This document shows positions 23,025 through 35,434 of a stretch of 64,000 nucleotides of DNA, piece by piece. The stretch spans positions 290,161,957 to 290,225,956 of the forward strand of contig NC_081410.1 of the NCBI RefSeq assembly GCF_030272615.1. Direction: 5' to 3'. This DNA is from Cryptomeria japonica. Its lineage: Eukaryota; Streptophyta; Pinopsida; Cupressales; Cupressaceae. Each line of letters opens with the position of its first letter. The first letter of the stretch is position 1. A program made the translations under genes and the position numbers. A model generated the notes under the pieces. That model had not been told where the DNA came from. It worked only from the letters and a program-made list of their open reading frames with translations, and did no database searches.

Positions 23025-26000
23025 TCTACTCCCACCTCTACCTATATACACCTAAAAATGGTCTGAAGATAATAAATTAAATAAGCAATTTTTTAATTAA
23101 TCTCCCTTCCTAATTTAATTAAATTCACTAAGCAATTTGATTAAAATCCCCCTTTCATCTACTTATTAATAAATCTAAGGATTTATTTAATAGGCTCATT
23201 TCATAATCCCCTTTAATTATTTAATTCAAATTAATTAATTCCCCCCATCAAATTCATTTCAATAATCCCATAATTAATTAAAACAAATCAATTTATGAGG
23301 TGTTGAGATTAATTAGCCTTTTCCTATTATTTGAATATTTAAATTCAAATTCTCCTAACTTCTAACCACCTAACCTAACCCCTTCTAAACCTAACTCATT
23401 CCATCTAACCTCGAGTTTAATTAACCAGCCTAGCTTGCACATCCTAACCACCATGTCCCCTTTCCTTGAACACTTTGCCCTCTCATGAGAAAAGCTTTGT
23501 GACACTTGTCACTAAGTGTTCCCTTTCATTCAACCTCTTCTAGAATCCTCTTGACACTTGTCACCATGGAGATGAAATTGTCCCCTTTCATCCAACCCCT
23601 TCTCCTACCAACCTCCAAATGTTCCCTTTAATCCAACCTCTTTGCCAACATCCTCCAATTTAACCATTGATATCTTCAGACTTAATCTTGACTGTTGATT
23701 CCTAGCACCTCACCCCTAGCCTTGGAAATCCTATAAATAGACCCCATTTTGGAGCAATAAGGATCCCATATCATTTGCATTCAAGCATTGTTACTATAGT
23801 CATATAGCTCTTAGTATTATCATTTTAGCATTGTCATCATGTTTAATTTTAGCTTAAATCTAGCTTATTTTCTAGCATAATCATGGGATCATGTAGCTTA
23901 ATCATTATCATTTCTAGCTTAAATGCATCTTTATCATTTAAATCCTCCATTTAAGTGTAGTCAAGTCACTAGAATTTGTATAATCAGATCTGAGAGCAAA
24001 ATTCATACTCGCATTTACTAGGAGGCGATAGATCGATTAGCTATGGTTTTATTTTTTGTTGATTAATTTTCTAATCATTGCTTGTAATAATTTATTGTGT
24101 GCTTTGTGTTGCAGTTGCAGGTATAACAGGTACACACTTCAAAGGAACAACACTACCATAGATCAAACTTCCACCATTTCTCCTTCCACAACCTCTAGTT
24201 ACCTTCATGTACAAAAGCCATTAGTGCCACACCTTTAGTATTTACATCCTTCACTTATCATCCACCATATGGCCTATTTATCAAATTTATTTCTTCTACA
24301 TGTAAAAGCCATATGCACAAGATGAAATGAAAATTAGTAGAGTAAAAGCCATATTCCACAACCTTCGCTAAAATCCTTTCTGTCAGTGCCAAAATGTGAG
24401 GTTTGTAACAGGATGTGACATCCATCAAAATATAATAGAGATGAGATTTCTAACAAGATGGTAGATCAAACAATAGTAGGAAAGCATCAATTAAAAATTA
24501 ATATAAGATTGCAGTTTATAGAGTTAGCTTCATTTTTTTTGTGGCATTGAATTTCATAGTGTTTTAAAGAAGATATCATAGTTTTTCCAAAAATGTCAAA
24601 ACGCTGCCTAGTGTTTACTAAGAGCAATAAATAATGTATAGTTTGGTCTCCCATGCATATAAATTCACCCAAATGGGTGGGAAGGCCTTTTTTCATTCTA
24701 TGTATCATATTATGTTGTGTGCAGGGCTCCAAATTAGATTTGGTACGTGTTTGGGCATGAGGACAGTCTGATATCTCTATGTATCAGATAGTAAAAGGTA
24801 GTAAGAGTGAAGAATTTGGTGGGAAGACCAAGTGATTGGTATTTTTAAGTGGTTGATTATAGAGAGAGGGGTGAGGGGACCCTATGAAACCTTCAAAAGG
24901 GTTTGTGGATCAAAACCAAATGAAATAGATTAAATTTCAATGACTGTCCTAAGGGTATTGATTGCCATAGTCATAGTTTTACTAGTGATATTGTTTTTGT
25001 TTTGACAGAGTTGTGTTTGTAAACCCAAGTGTGGACATGTAATGGAGTCATGATATGTCTGAAGACTACATCAATACTTAACAACAACATAGTGTGTAGT
25101 CACCTAAAATATGAAAGGACTACATATTGGAAGGCGCATGTGATGATGCCATGAAAGGTCTAATATCCCTATGTATCAGACGGAGAAAACTAGTGAAAGA
25201 CAAAAAAAAATACATTGAGAAGGAAAAAGGTCAAATTGCCTAATGTTTGTTGTTGAAGTGATGTGTGGGGACCTTGCTAACTCAAATACTTTGTTGTAGT
25301 TTCAAAGGGTGGAAAAAGAATAAGCATTTTATTTATTGTCCAAATAGACCATCCATCATAACAATGATTACCAATGATGTGTGTGTTGCAAAAAAAGTTC
25401 TAGAGGAAAGCTCTTTCTATTATAATACCAATTGAGTGTTCATAGACCTTGTGTAGGGTGCTCCAAGCCTAGAGTAAGGAGTTCAAAGCCTAGATACATT
25501 TATTTGGCCTTGTGGCCACCAATGAGTTTTGACCCAATAGAAGAAGTCTTGAGACTGACAATTTTGGAAGTGTGGCATTGTTGAGAGCCAACACTTATGT
25601 GTGAACCCTGTCTTCATGTATTATGATTAGTTGCCATGATACTTGACCCTATCCTCATGGTGTTGGCTCAATTCATATTAGTGTGTTTTGTTGAAGAAAC
25701 ATGATGTGAGAAGTTTTATGCAAAGGCAAGGGTAGAGCTCAGTATTTCATATTAGGACAACAACCACATGGATTAGGCAAGTCAGAGAGGGTCTCTCCAA
25801 TGTTTAGGATAAACAAGGGCAGAATTAGTCATGTAAGTATGCATGAGCATGGGAATGGATAGTTGCTTTCCTTTTAGACTAATTTGGACAGTATTGAGAG
25901 GATCTTATAAGGAATGACTATCACCATACTCTCGATGAGTTCACAACATTGATAATGAATTCACATTAGACACTCATGGATTACCCCAATTAGACATTAT

Positions 26001-26219
26001 TCAACTTAAGATATGATACAATGATTGCATACCACAAAGAAATTAGATATGTTTTGAGATGAAAAAGAAGAGTTAAATGGTTTTGGTTCAATTTGCATAA
26101 TTTCTATGTTAAATTAATTTGATTTGGTATATTATACTGAAACATGATTTCATAACTAACGTTTCAACTTCTATATAACTAGTTCTATAGCCAGATTTTC
26201 TTTCCTGTGAAGAAAGACC
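23025..26219. other. CACTA-1 interior upstream of the transposase
   Basis: No coding of note. The left part is rich in C and T. A near-repeat of ~30 bases (TCTATGTATCAGA and CCCTATGTATCAGACGG blocks) lies at about 24,765 and 25,163. A TATA box sits at 23,731. A TTGTGTTGCAG splice-acceptor-like site lies near 24,115. Confidence 0.4.
23731..23740 (+). promoter_or_regulatory. Strong TATA-box promoter candidate
   Basis: CTATAAATAG followed by ACCCCATTTTGGAGC is a good plant TATA context, with a pyrimidine-rich stretch upstream. It faces the transposase 2.5 kb downstream and could drive it through a long leader intron. It could equally be the promoter of an undetected LTR fragment. Confidence 0.45.
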
Positions 26220-29200
26220 ATGTTAGACAATATCAGCAAACAACAAAATAAGGAGACAATTGCTAGATTATGGTCTAACATGAAAAGAAAAGGTGATGGA
26301 AAATGTTATTATCCCTGCAAAATTTGTAAGGGTTTAAAGACTAGAAGACTTCTAATCAAAACAGCTAAGAAACATTGTAGGCTGCATGGTCACATTGAAG
26401 GTGGACATCATTATCATCTTTTGGTAAGTTTTTTATTATATCATTTTAACAATTTATATACATAATAAATCAGTGGATGATGAGATCATGATCATGGTTT
26501 ATTTATGTTTATCAATTTTCTATAGGTCAAGCACCCTGGAGCATATGATATGGATCAACACAACCTAGAGAATATGGTTTTCGAAGTGGATGAACATGGA
26601 GGTGTGAATATCGAAGCTGAAGATAATGATCCCATGGAAGATGATGATCATGAGCCACAAAACACAATTGAAGATGATGGTACAAATACATTGATCCATG
26701 ACACATTTAGTACTCACGTAGCTAATCATGATGATGAAGATGACCTTGATGTTGTTCATGATGTCCCTCTACTTGAGAAGGCATCTGAGGCCCTTTACGA
26801 AGGCTCGCAGACAACTCTTCGCTCTGTTGTATCGTTGTTGGTGAACTTGAAGGTTATGAATGGTTTATCCATAATAAGAATCTCACGTATGTTAAGTTAT
26901 GTCATATATGTCATAATAAATGGTGAATCATGTTGTACCATTAATATTCTTTATATTAGCAAATTATATTTTTTTTTGTAGATTGATAGGTGAGTTTTTG
27001 TTATCATCATCAAATATTTTACCTCGCTCATATCGAGAATTATCTACCATTATGAAATATATTACAATGGAGTATCAAGAAATAGATGCTTGTCCCAATG
27101 ATCATATTATATATCATAAAAAATATGAATTGCGAACTGAATTTCCCTAAATGTCCATATCAATAGATATCAAATAGACCAAATAACAAAAAGGGTTCCT
27201 TGCAAGGTTCTTTGCTATATTCCCATTATTCCACATATGCAACGATTATTCAAGTGCACTAGCTTGGCACAATTTATGGATTACCATGCACACAATAGAA
27301 GTCGAGATGACATTATTTGAATGCCTGCGGATGGTTCAACATTTATGGACATAGATGAAAAGTGGCCACACTTTAAATAAGAACCTCGTAATCTCAGGCT
27401 TTCATTGGCAATGGACGGTGTCAATCCATTTGGAGAGATGAGATTTGATTACTTAGTGTAGCCTATTTTTGTTATCAACAATAACATTCCTCCATGGATG
27501 TCAATAAAGAGGGAGCACATAATGTTGGCAATGATTGTTCTAGGTATTTTATCATTTAAATATAGTCGTCTACATTTAATTATAAATATTGCAATAAAAT
27601 GGTCATAATAATTATGTAATGTTTTTGTTCATTCGATTAGGTAAGTACCAAGTTAAAGATATGAATGTATATATCGAGCCTCTTATCGACAAGTTGTTGG
27701 AGTTATGGAATGGTCTCACTATGTATGATGTCTCTAGACCAATAGGACAAAGACAATTTTGATTCCATGTGATGCTTCTATGAACAATACATAATGCCCT
27801 AGGGATAACACATATTTGTGATATGTTATAGTGTTTAAGTTGTGCATGAACATTATAATTCAAAAAATTAACATATTTAATCCAATTATAAATTATCTTG
27901 TAGGTCTTCAAACAAAGGGAAAATTTGCATGTCCAGTTTGTGGTCCAAAGATGAAATCTCATCATTCAAAAAGTTTAGGAAAGCAGGTGTTTGATGAGTA
28001 TAGGCACTTTCTCCACAAAATTCATAAGTATCAAAATACTGAAAAATATATTTTCAATGGGAAAGAAGAGAATATATCAAAGCCATGAAGAATGACACCT
28101 CACCTGTGGAAGTTGGAATATAGTATAATTAATCGTCAAGGTAATGCCATTCCATCTAATGGTTTATATCATAAAACATATTTTCTATTTTGTTTTGTTT
28201 ACTAATGATGTGATTGATGATTGTGAAGGCATAAATGACCACCTTCCTAAGGGACTAAAAATTTATCCCCGACAATTTAGTAGGTTTCCCTACTACGAGC
28301 CGTTACAAATTGTACATTTGCTTGATACTATACATATTGGAAAGAATATAACAAAGACATTATGGAAAATATTGGATGGAAGGCATGACAAAGAAAAAAA
28401 TGTCAAAATATGTAGTGACATTCAAGATTCCAATCATGCAATGATAAATTTCATCCAATCAAATAGCCATGGAGACTAGATTAATATAAGTGAGCTTCCT
28501 TGGTTATTAACGGACCAGCAAAGCATTGCTATAAAAGAAGTCATATGAAAAATTTGATTTCCCACAGGATTTGCTGCGAAAATAAACAATCCCATATCAA
28601 AGAAAAGTGAATTTGGGCCAGGGATGAAAACGCATGATTGGCATACCTTTATTAAGGTAATTCATGTTCTTGTGTTTTTACTATGTATTTAAGTACTATG
28701 CGTGTACTTTTCATTGTATTATGTTAGAAAAAAATGAAAAGATAATTTTATAATTGTTGCAATACGTTCTTCCTCTATCTCTCCTAGACGACTTCAACAA
28801 TAATGTCAAGCAAGTCATATATGATCTTGGAAAATACATGAGGTAAGTAGTGATATTTGTTCAATTCGTTGTATAGATATTATATTTATGATTTGTTTTA
28901 CTTGTTATGTAATATATTTTTTTGCATCTTGAATATCTTGTAGGTGGTTGTCATGTAAAGAAACCCATAAAAAAATATAAAATATTGGAAGAGAAAAATT
29001 CCTCATATAATGTGTGAAATGCAAAAGTGTCTACCTCCAGCTTTTTTCAATGCACAAGAACACTACCTCATACACCAAGTTGAGGAGATTGAATTGTGTG
29101 GACCTGTACACACTAGGTCAATGTGGATGGTTGAGAGGCACTTGAAATTTTTGAAGGCTTTGGTTTGACAAAGAGCACATCTTGAGGGTTCTATTGTGGA

Positions 29201-30322
29201 GGGATATATGGTATACTAGACTATGGTGTACATTTCTGAATATCTTCCTAAGTTTGCAGCAAAGATCCACGTGGATCGCATTTGGGATCCCAACCCCATT
29301 GACAAATTCAAAGGGGAGTACTTGACGAGGAAAGGTAGATTGAGGAAAGTTAGAGGTAATTATAAGATGTTACTGTAGTTAATTAATTCTTAATCTTCAA
29401 AATAAATCAGTTGTAAGACTTCTATTTATTTTTTGTATAGCTAGTCGAGAGTGGGATGCACTACATTTGTATATTGTAAACAATCTTGATTGGATGATGG
29501 TATGGATTGAACATTGTCAACATTTTGGTCGCACATTAACATGGGAAGGTGTGGCTTCATTGGTTAAAGAAGCTCATCGTAATGGAGATTCCAATGTTAT
29601 GCAAAGGGAAATTGATTGACATATGGTTTAAGAGATAAATATGTACGTATAAATTTATTAATCACCCATATGTTTATCAACTCACAATGCAATAAATTTT
29701 ACATGTTTGACATATTGCAAGTCAAACACCACAAGGCTATGTGTTGCAATGGTTAGAAATTTCACATAAAAAAGTTGGATGACACGAAGAAAACTTGTGA
29801 TTTTGGCATCACTGCAGTCTTTGAGGTGACAAATATTTCATCAAGAAATGACATACATCCTCAACAGTCTCAAAATTGATACTATGGCATTTTGGATGAT
29901 ATACTTGAGTGTGACTTTAATTCCTTCAAATTAGTTTTGTTTGTAGTCAAATGGTATAGGCTACGATTGAATAAAAATGATCTTAATAGAACTGTTATTG
30001 AACATGATAATGGTTTTACAATTAATTAATACAAGGTCATTTGAACTAGTTGGGGATGAGCCCTATGTTCTTCCAAGCCAATGTGAAAAGGTATTTTACT
30101 CAGAGATTCCACATAAACCGGTTTGGTCATTTGTTGTTAGACATGATCCAAGAGGAAGGCCAATAAAGTATAATGTGATGGAGGAAGAAGATACCAAAGA
30201 AGTAGAAGATGAAGTAGATGATGATCATGATCGACAGTTTCTCGATGATGATGAAGAAGAAGAAGTTGTTATTGTTGATGGTGATGTTGATGGTGATGAA
30301 GAAGTTGTTGTTGTTGATGATG

Positions 30323-30354
<32 letters not shown>

Positions 30355-30583
30355 GATGATGATGTTGATGTTGATGGTGATGGTGATGGTGACGGTGATG
30401 GTGATGGTTATGGTGATGGTGATGGTGATGGCAATGGTGATGGTGATGATGATGGTGACGATGATGGTGATGATGATGGTGACGATGATGATGGTGGTGA
30501 TGGTGATGGTGATGGTGATGGTGATGGTGATGGTGATGGTGGTGGTGGTGATGATTATGATGATGATGATGATGATGATGATG

Positions 30584-30620
<37 letters not shown>

Positions 30621-30623
30621 ATG
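26220..30623 (+). pseudogene. CACTA-1 TNP2-type transposase
   Basis: Exon 1 (26,220-26,421) encodes the transposase-associated Cys finger (YYPCKICKG...HCRLHGHIEGG). It splices in frame (GTAAGT to TATAG) to exon 2 (from 26,526), with the ALYEGSQTTLRSV and LVNLKV motifs. Next come the LPRSYREL and IDACPNDHIIYHKKYE blocks (27,030-27,130). The core reads LRLSLAMDGVNPFGEMRFDY and IPPWMSIKREHIMLAMIV (27,390-27,540), then DVYIEPLIDKLLELWNG (27,665), TKGKFACPVC (27,910) and LLDTIHIGKNITKTLW (28,320). A DUF4218-like part (MVERHLKFLKAL, EGSIVEGYMV; 29,120-29,215) and a DUF4216-like part (YYGILDDILECDF, 29,880-30,120) follow. At least eight stops and several frame changes kill it. Confidence 0.88.
30220..30620 (+). 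repeat. GAT/GGT microsatellite coding the transposase tail
   Basis: About 400 bp of GAT, GATGGT and finally CAT triplets within the last transposase exon. In the transposase frame (ORF 29,977-30,624) this gives poly-Asp, an Asp-Gly alternation and a terminal His run, about 130 residues in all. The two other plus frames and the minus strand are also open, but only because the repeat lacks stops. Confidence 0.9.
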
Positions 30624-31661
30624 AATGTATGAGGTATGTGATTAGTATATTATCTATTTAATATTGACTTCTTGATAGAATTTTTTTTACATAATTAATT
30701 CATTATGTTTTGAATTCTAATGCCATTACATAATTAACTCATGATGTACCTTTTAATATGGAGATGGAGATAGGGAGAGTGACTATTTATGTGACGTTTT
30801 TTAAACTTTGTGTTTATTTATGGAATTTGGATTGGTTATTAGCTATGTGATGGATGTTGATTTAAAATACATATGTGATGGATTACATGTTTATGATGAT
30901 ACATGTGACATTTTTTTAACTTTGTGTATATTTATAGAATGTGGATTGTTTATTACCTATGTGATGGATTACATGTTTATGATGACACACATGTGATGCT
31001 AATTATGATGCTCAATTACATATATGATGATACATCATGTGATCCTTATGATGCTTATGATACGTATGTATTTATTGTTTATCAACTTACAAATGTAATG
31101 CTTATGATGCTCAATTGATGGTGTTGATTTCATGTATAGTCCCTGTGTGATGTTGTCACCCTTGGTGGGAGTAGGTCATTGACTACTGACATAGTCAGCC
31201 ATTTAGTTGAGCATCCTGCATAGTCTACATAAAGTAACGGTAAGGAATTAAAAAATTTACAATGATTTTGATGACAAAATCTTTTTATTATTTAATACTC
31301 TTTTTGTCTACAAATTTCATGTTGTTCATGTTGTGTACTATGTAATTTTTAGCTAACATAAGATAATTGAATTACATGTGTAGGAACCTAAACCCCTTTG
31401 ACAAGGATCATGCATAGTCTCATGAATGGACAGGTATAACTAGTCAATACACCCTATAGAAATAGTTTTTTTTTTAAAATTACTTGGAAAACAAACTTCC
31501 TCAGTTTTTCAAACCTCGACATTAGCAACAAATCTAATATAGTTATCAACACTTGAGGCCCCAGTTGGACTTATTCAAATTTTAATCCCAAAATCAACTT
31601 TAGGGCTGACTTCTTCATCAACATTACCCCCATTTGCAAAATTTCTCTCTCATTTGATGGA
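30624..31661. other. Spacer between transposase and SET frame
   Basis: AT-rich. A tandem duplication of ~113 bp starts at about 30,792 and 30,905: shared GTGAC.TTTTTTAA, ACTTTGTGT.TATTTAT and GTGATGGATTACATGTTTATG blocks. Short frames in it are repeat-driven. No gene supported. Confidence 0.55.
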
Positions 31662-32608
31662 GTGCAGGTACCCCCAAATAGGTATTTTTTAGATGTGTCT
31701 TCCTTGAGTGAGGGAAATGTAGGAATAGAAAACGAAAGTGAGACATGTAGTAGGTATACAATAGGGAGATCAACAAGAGGTCAAAAGATTAGAAGAAAAT
31801 TCAATAAATACATGAAATTTTTCCTTTCTCAAGGGGGTTCATGTTCTTATGATGATGAGACCAAAGGCAACATTGAGGTGTCATTGAGGTACAAACATCT
31901 ACATAAACAATGGGTGCCAAAGGAACTTCATCCAATAAACACCGATTTTTGTGTTAACTATAGGATATATTGCATAACACCTTCATCGTTACATGTTTTC
32001 GGCCTATTTTCCATGGACAACATAAAGGTCTGTTATAACAAAGTTGCTGAATTGATGGAGTTTGTCAAACCTTGTTACAATTACAATAATTGGATGCAGA
32101 TTGTTCAATATAAAAAAAGTATGCGTAGGTATGCACTGTCAACAAATTATATACAACAGAAAGATAATGATCAAAGTAAATGAGTGGTTGTATACATTGA
32201 TGGTCGGCCAAAAGAAACAAGGAATATTGGAGGTTTTATAAATAGTACGCGACCTAGGTCAACTAATAAACAACCAAACTACATATTTGAGGTGCACGAG
32301 GGAAATCATGTATTCGTATGTGCGATAAAATCAATAAGTGCAAGCCAAGAGCTTCTAATCTATTACAGTTTGAATCATATAGATACAAACAAAGTTAATA
32401 TCATGGGGGTGGTACGTACTATATACCATTTAAATTAACCAACTTCCAATTAATGAATCCAATATACCATTTTATTATGAAGTTTTTTTGCTAAGTCTAT
32501 TGGTTTAATTTCGCTAACATTTTTTAGATTTTTTCTTTGTCACAGGGTGACATGGATCCATCACATAGCGCAGACAGGGATGTAGGTTGTGACACTTCTA
32601 CCAAGTAG
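31662..32608 (+). pseudogene. SET-domain protein carried by CACTA-1
   Basis: Exon 1 (31,662-32,411) has a basic N-terminal part, then a SET fold: LHVFGLFSMDNIKVCYNK (start of SET), MEFVKP, RRYALSTNY, VVYIDGRPKE, IGGFINSTRPRSTNKQPNY (the NHS..PN cofactor-binding segment in its FINSTRP form) and ISASQELLIYYSL (EEL..Y motif). SET domains transfer methyl groups from S-adenosylmethionine to lysines, mostly of histones. An in-frame TGA at 32,181-32,183, where relatives would need Trp or similar, splits exon 1. A GTACGT donor (32,412) and a CACAG acceptor (32,545) join in frame to a short exon (32,546-32,608). No Cys-rich pre-SET or post-SET is seen. The true start is unknown; it lies between the transposase and the second CACTA ORF, same strand. 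Confidence 0.78.
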
Positions 32609-33499
32609 GTAAACCTCATTGTAATTGTACAAATTAGATAGAAGGAAACTGTTACATTATTATGTTATTTTTTTGAGTGATTTAGACTAATTTTATAATT
32701 TTTAATGATATTATTGACACAGATGGATGTTTAGGGATAGGGAAAGGGAGTTGTAGTACCTGAGAACCTCTCTAGGGATGTGGACTCTTAGGATGAAGCG
32801 ATGATGACCCTGAAAATTCCACATACCCTATGGAATTCATAAAAAAGCCTCCTAGAAAAATTAGTAAAGAGATTGTTTCTTTGACATCCGTGCATCCTAT
32901 GACTAATGAGATATGAGAGAGGGTGCAAGTATTGATTCAGACGGCAGAAAACTTGCAAGTAAGAAGTAATGAAACCTTTAATTATAACAAAAGTTCAATA
33001 ATGGTTTATATTTTATTCTCTTTTATGTCATTAACTAAAATATGTACGTGTTGTTTTTACATCAATTTATGTGCCCTCATGAAAGTGGTGGCCATGATCA
33101 GGGTGTTGCAGGTACTTAAGGTGATGACAATTTTCTTGGATTATTGCTTGCCTGGATTATCACTTTGAGTACCCAAAACACATCATACTTGATACTATCA
33201 ATGTTCATAATAAAGGTTCATCCTTGTTTACAATTGTTGCACTTTTCATATATTTAATGTATTATTCTTCAGGTGTTGTCAATGTTCCTGTGCAAATGTC
33301 ATCGTCGCCTCATTAGAGGTTATCCCCACCTGTATTGCCAAATGCAATGTCGGCAACATGTAGCATGCAGACATCCTCGAATACATGTCATATTGGCCTG
33401 CCCACTATTGGTAGATCCCTCTTTTTCTCTATCTTATGTTATGTATTTATTTCCCTTCAAGCGTTCTTTCTTGGGGGCATTTCATAGTGGATTCATTTT
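32609..33499 (+). other. Stretch between SET exons and second CACTA ORF
   Basis: Short plus-strand frames with splice-like borders (for example exon-like sequence near 32,720-32,960). It may hold further exons linking the SET part to the next ORF. No domain recognised. Confidence 0.35.
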
Positions 33500-35434
33500 T
33501 TGCATGAGGAGATGCACATGAGGATATACCAGAGGCGACTACTGCTGATAACATGCCATCATTTCCTAGATCTTCTCGTATTTCTAGTACAAGAACATTG
33601 CAGGCCATATTGGTGGTGAGCGACGAAGAAATGATTCTCTTAAAGATACAGAAGGTTCTAGGTACTTTAAAATTATTATTATATATAGTCTAATTGTAAT
33701 TTACTTTATGATCACTCATCTTGGACTATTGATCCCGTGAATTATTTGTAGGAAATGATATTTTCTATAAACATCTTAGTGACATTGCATTGCAGATATT
33801 TGGGCCCACCGTACGTAAAAGGTGGTACATCATATGTGAACTAACCCTAATCCACTATTTTGATTTCATATCATTGCTAGAATAGTTTTCCTTTGATCCA
33901 TTTCTTGAACTATAATAAATGTAGCTTTAGTTCATTTCTAAATCTAACAAGTTTGATTTTTCTTTAAAAGGTGGAATGACCAAGAAAAAAGGTTAAAAGA
34001 TGAATTGACAAACCAAATGGTTGAGTGGTTTTGAAATGACACCTTTGACAAAACCAAGCTCCTTGAAAAATTTGGCACATATCTAAAGTATTTGAGGGAC
34101 CAATACAGGACCAATTTAGAGAAGAACCTAAAGTACGAGCATCCCCCCATGATTCCAGAGAGGGAGTGGAAGGACTTTATTTTGGATGCCAAGGAGAGAA
34201 TTGAAAGGAAAAAAGAAAATACACCACCAGATGCCAAAATAAGGTACAAGATACTATTAAGAATGTAATTATGTACTAATTGATTATATTTTATATTTAT
34301 ATAATCTAACATATTTCAAAAAATTTATAGACTGAGTGACACGTCAAAGGCAACAAAGCCAAGACAAGAAAAGCACAGGAAACACAAACTCAACTCTGGT
34401 GGTGGTGGTTATATAAAACTTATTGCATGAATTGTAAGTATCTCATGTAAATGAAATATTGCATCAAAATATTAATAAATTCCAAACGATTTTTTTTTTA
34501 TCAAACAATGCAAGCAAAATGCATGATACCAAGCAAAAATGCAGGGCTCTGAATTCAATAGAGTACCCATAGAAGATGACAAGATAATTGCCTACCAGCA
34601 AGGCTATACAGTCGTGGCTAATCAACTATGAGAATTGAGTGGGCATACACAATATTCAAGTGCATCCATCACACAGGTAAATATGCTAAATGGAAATTGT
34701 TTCAAATTGAATACTTTACCAATAATCTAATTGATGTTGAGTTACAACATAAAGTGACTCTATTTGTTTTAAATAAACAAGAAATGATAACAATGTGCAA
34801 TGACATTGGAATGCAGCCTACTAATCATGAAACACCACCTGCACACAAAGGTCCAGATGTGCATCCCAGTAGTGGAGGTATTCATTTTCTATTCAAATTT
34901 ATTTATGTAGCTATTAATACAATTAAACATCTTAATTTGTAATTAGAGTAGTAATTAATGTAACCCTTTTTGTTAATATTTTAGAGCATGTAGTCGGTGG
35001 TGACCAAGTGGAGCATGATCTAGGTACACAACATCAGGAATATGATGTTCCCCAATTAGGTAAAGAGGACCACTATTATTCCTTTAAACAAATATAATTG
35101 CAACTGGTGTTGATCATTAATGTAACCTTTAGTATTTCAACTCCAGATGATCTAGAGGGTGTTCAACATGTTGAGGTTGAGGCTAGACAAAATGATGTGT
35201 TCTCTAAATTAATGAAATACTTGTAGCAATAATAAAAAATATTTTGAATTTAACCCATTTCTTTGTTATTGTAGAGGACCCCCATTCGCTTTAGTGTCCT
35301 CATCCTCAGTATAGGACTAGGCATACATCAAGATCATGAGCATAGGGTGGAACAACTACAGAGGGGGGAAATGATGAAGAAACCAATGTTCCTAGTCTTT
35401 TCATAGCTTCAAAGAAAAAACAAAAAAATAAATG
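33500..35434 (+). pseudogene. Second CACTA ORF, plant transposase_24-like
   Basis: Exon-like blocks with GT-AG borders: 33,530-33,660 (Ser/Arg-rich, then LVVSDEEMILLKIQKVL), 33,752-33,820 (DIFYKHLSDIALQIFG), 33,972-34,244 (KYLRDQYRTNLEKN, PPMIPEREWKDFILDAKER), 34,331-34,432 (SDTSKATKPRQEKHRKHK, then a Gly run) and 34,543-34,900. The end is ASKKKQKNK and a stop near 35,434. The W..F spacing followed by an NK.R-like basic motif and a Gly-rich turn matches the Ptta/En/Spm protein that accompanies TNP2 transposases, which binds the subterminal repeats. An in-frame stop at about 34,033 marks decay. Confidence 0.5.

Noticed and set aside
30127-30661. Long overlapping ORFs on both strands coding poly-Met/Ile/Thr and poly-Met/Val
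   Set aside because: They are the other frames of the GAT/GGT microsatellite, open only because it has no stop triplets. Only the frame continuous with the transposase is kept.
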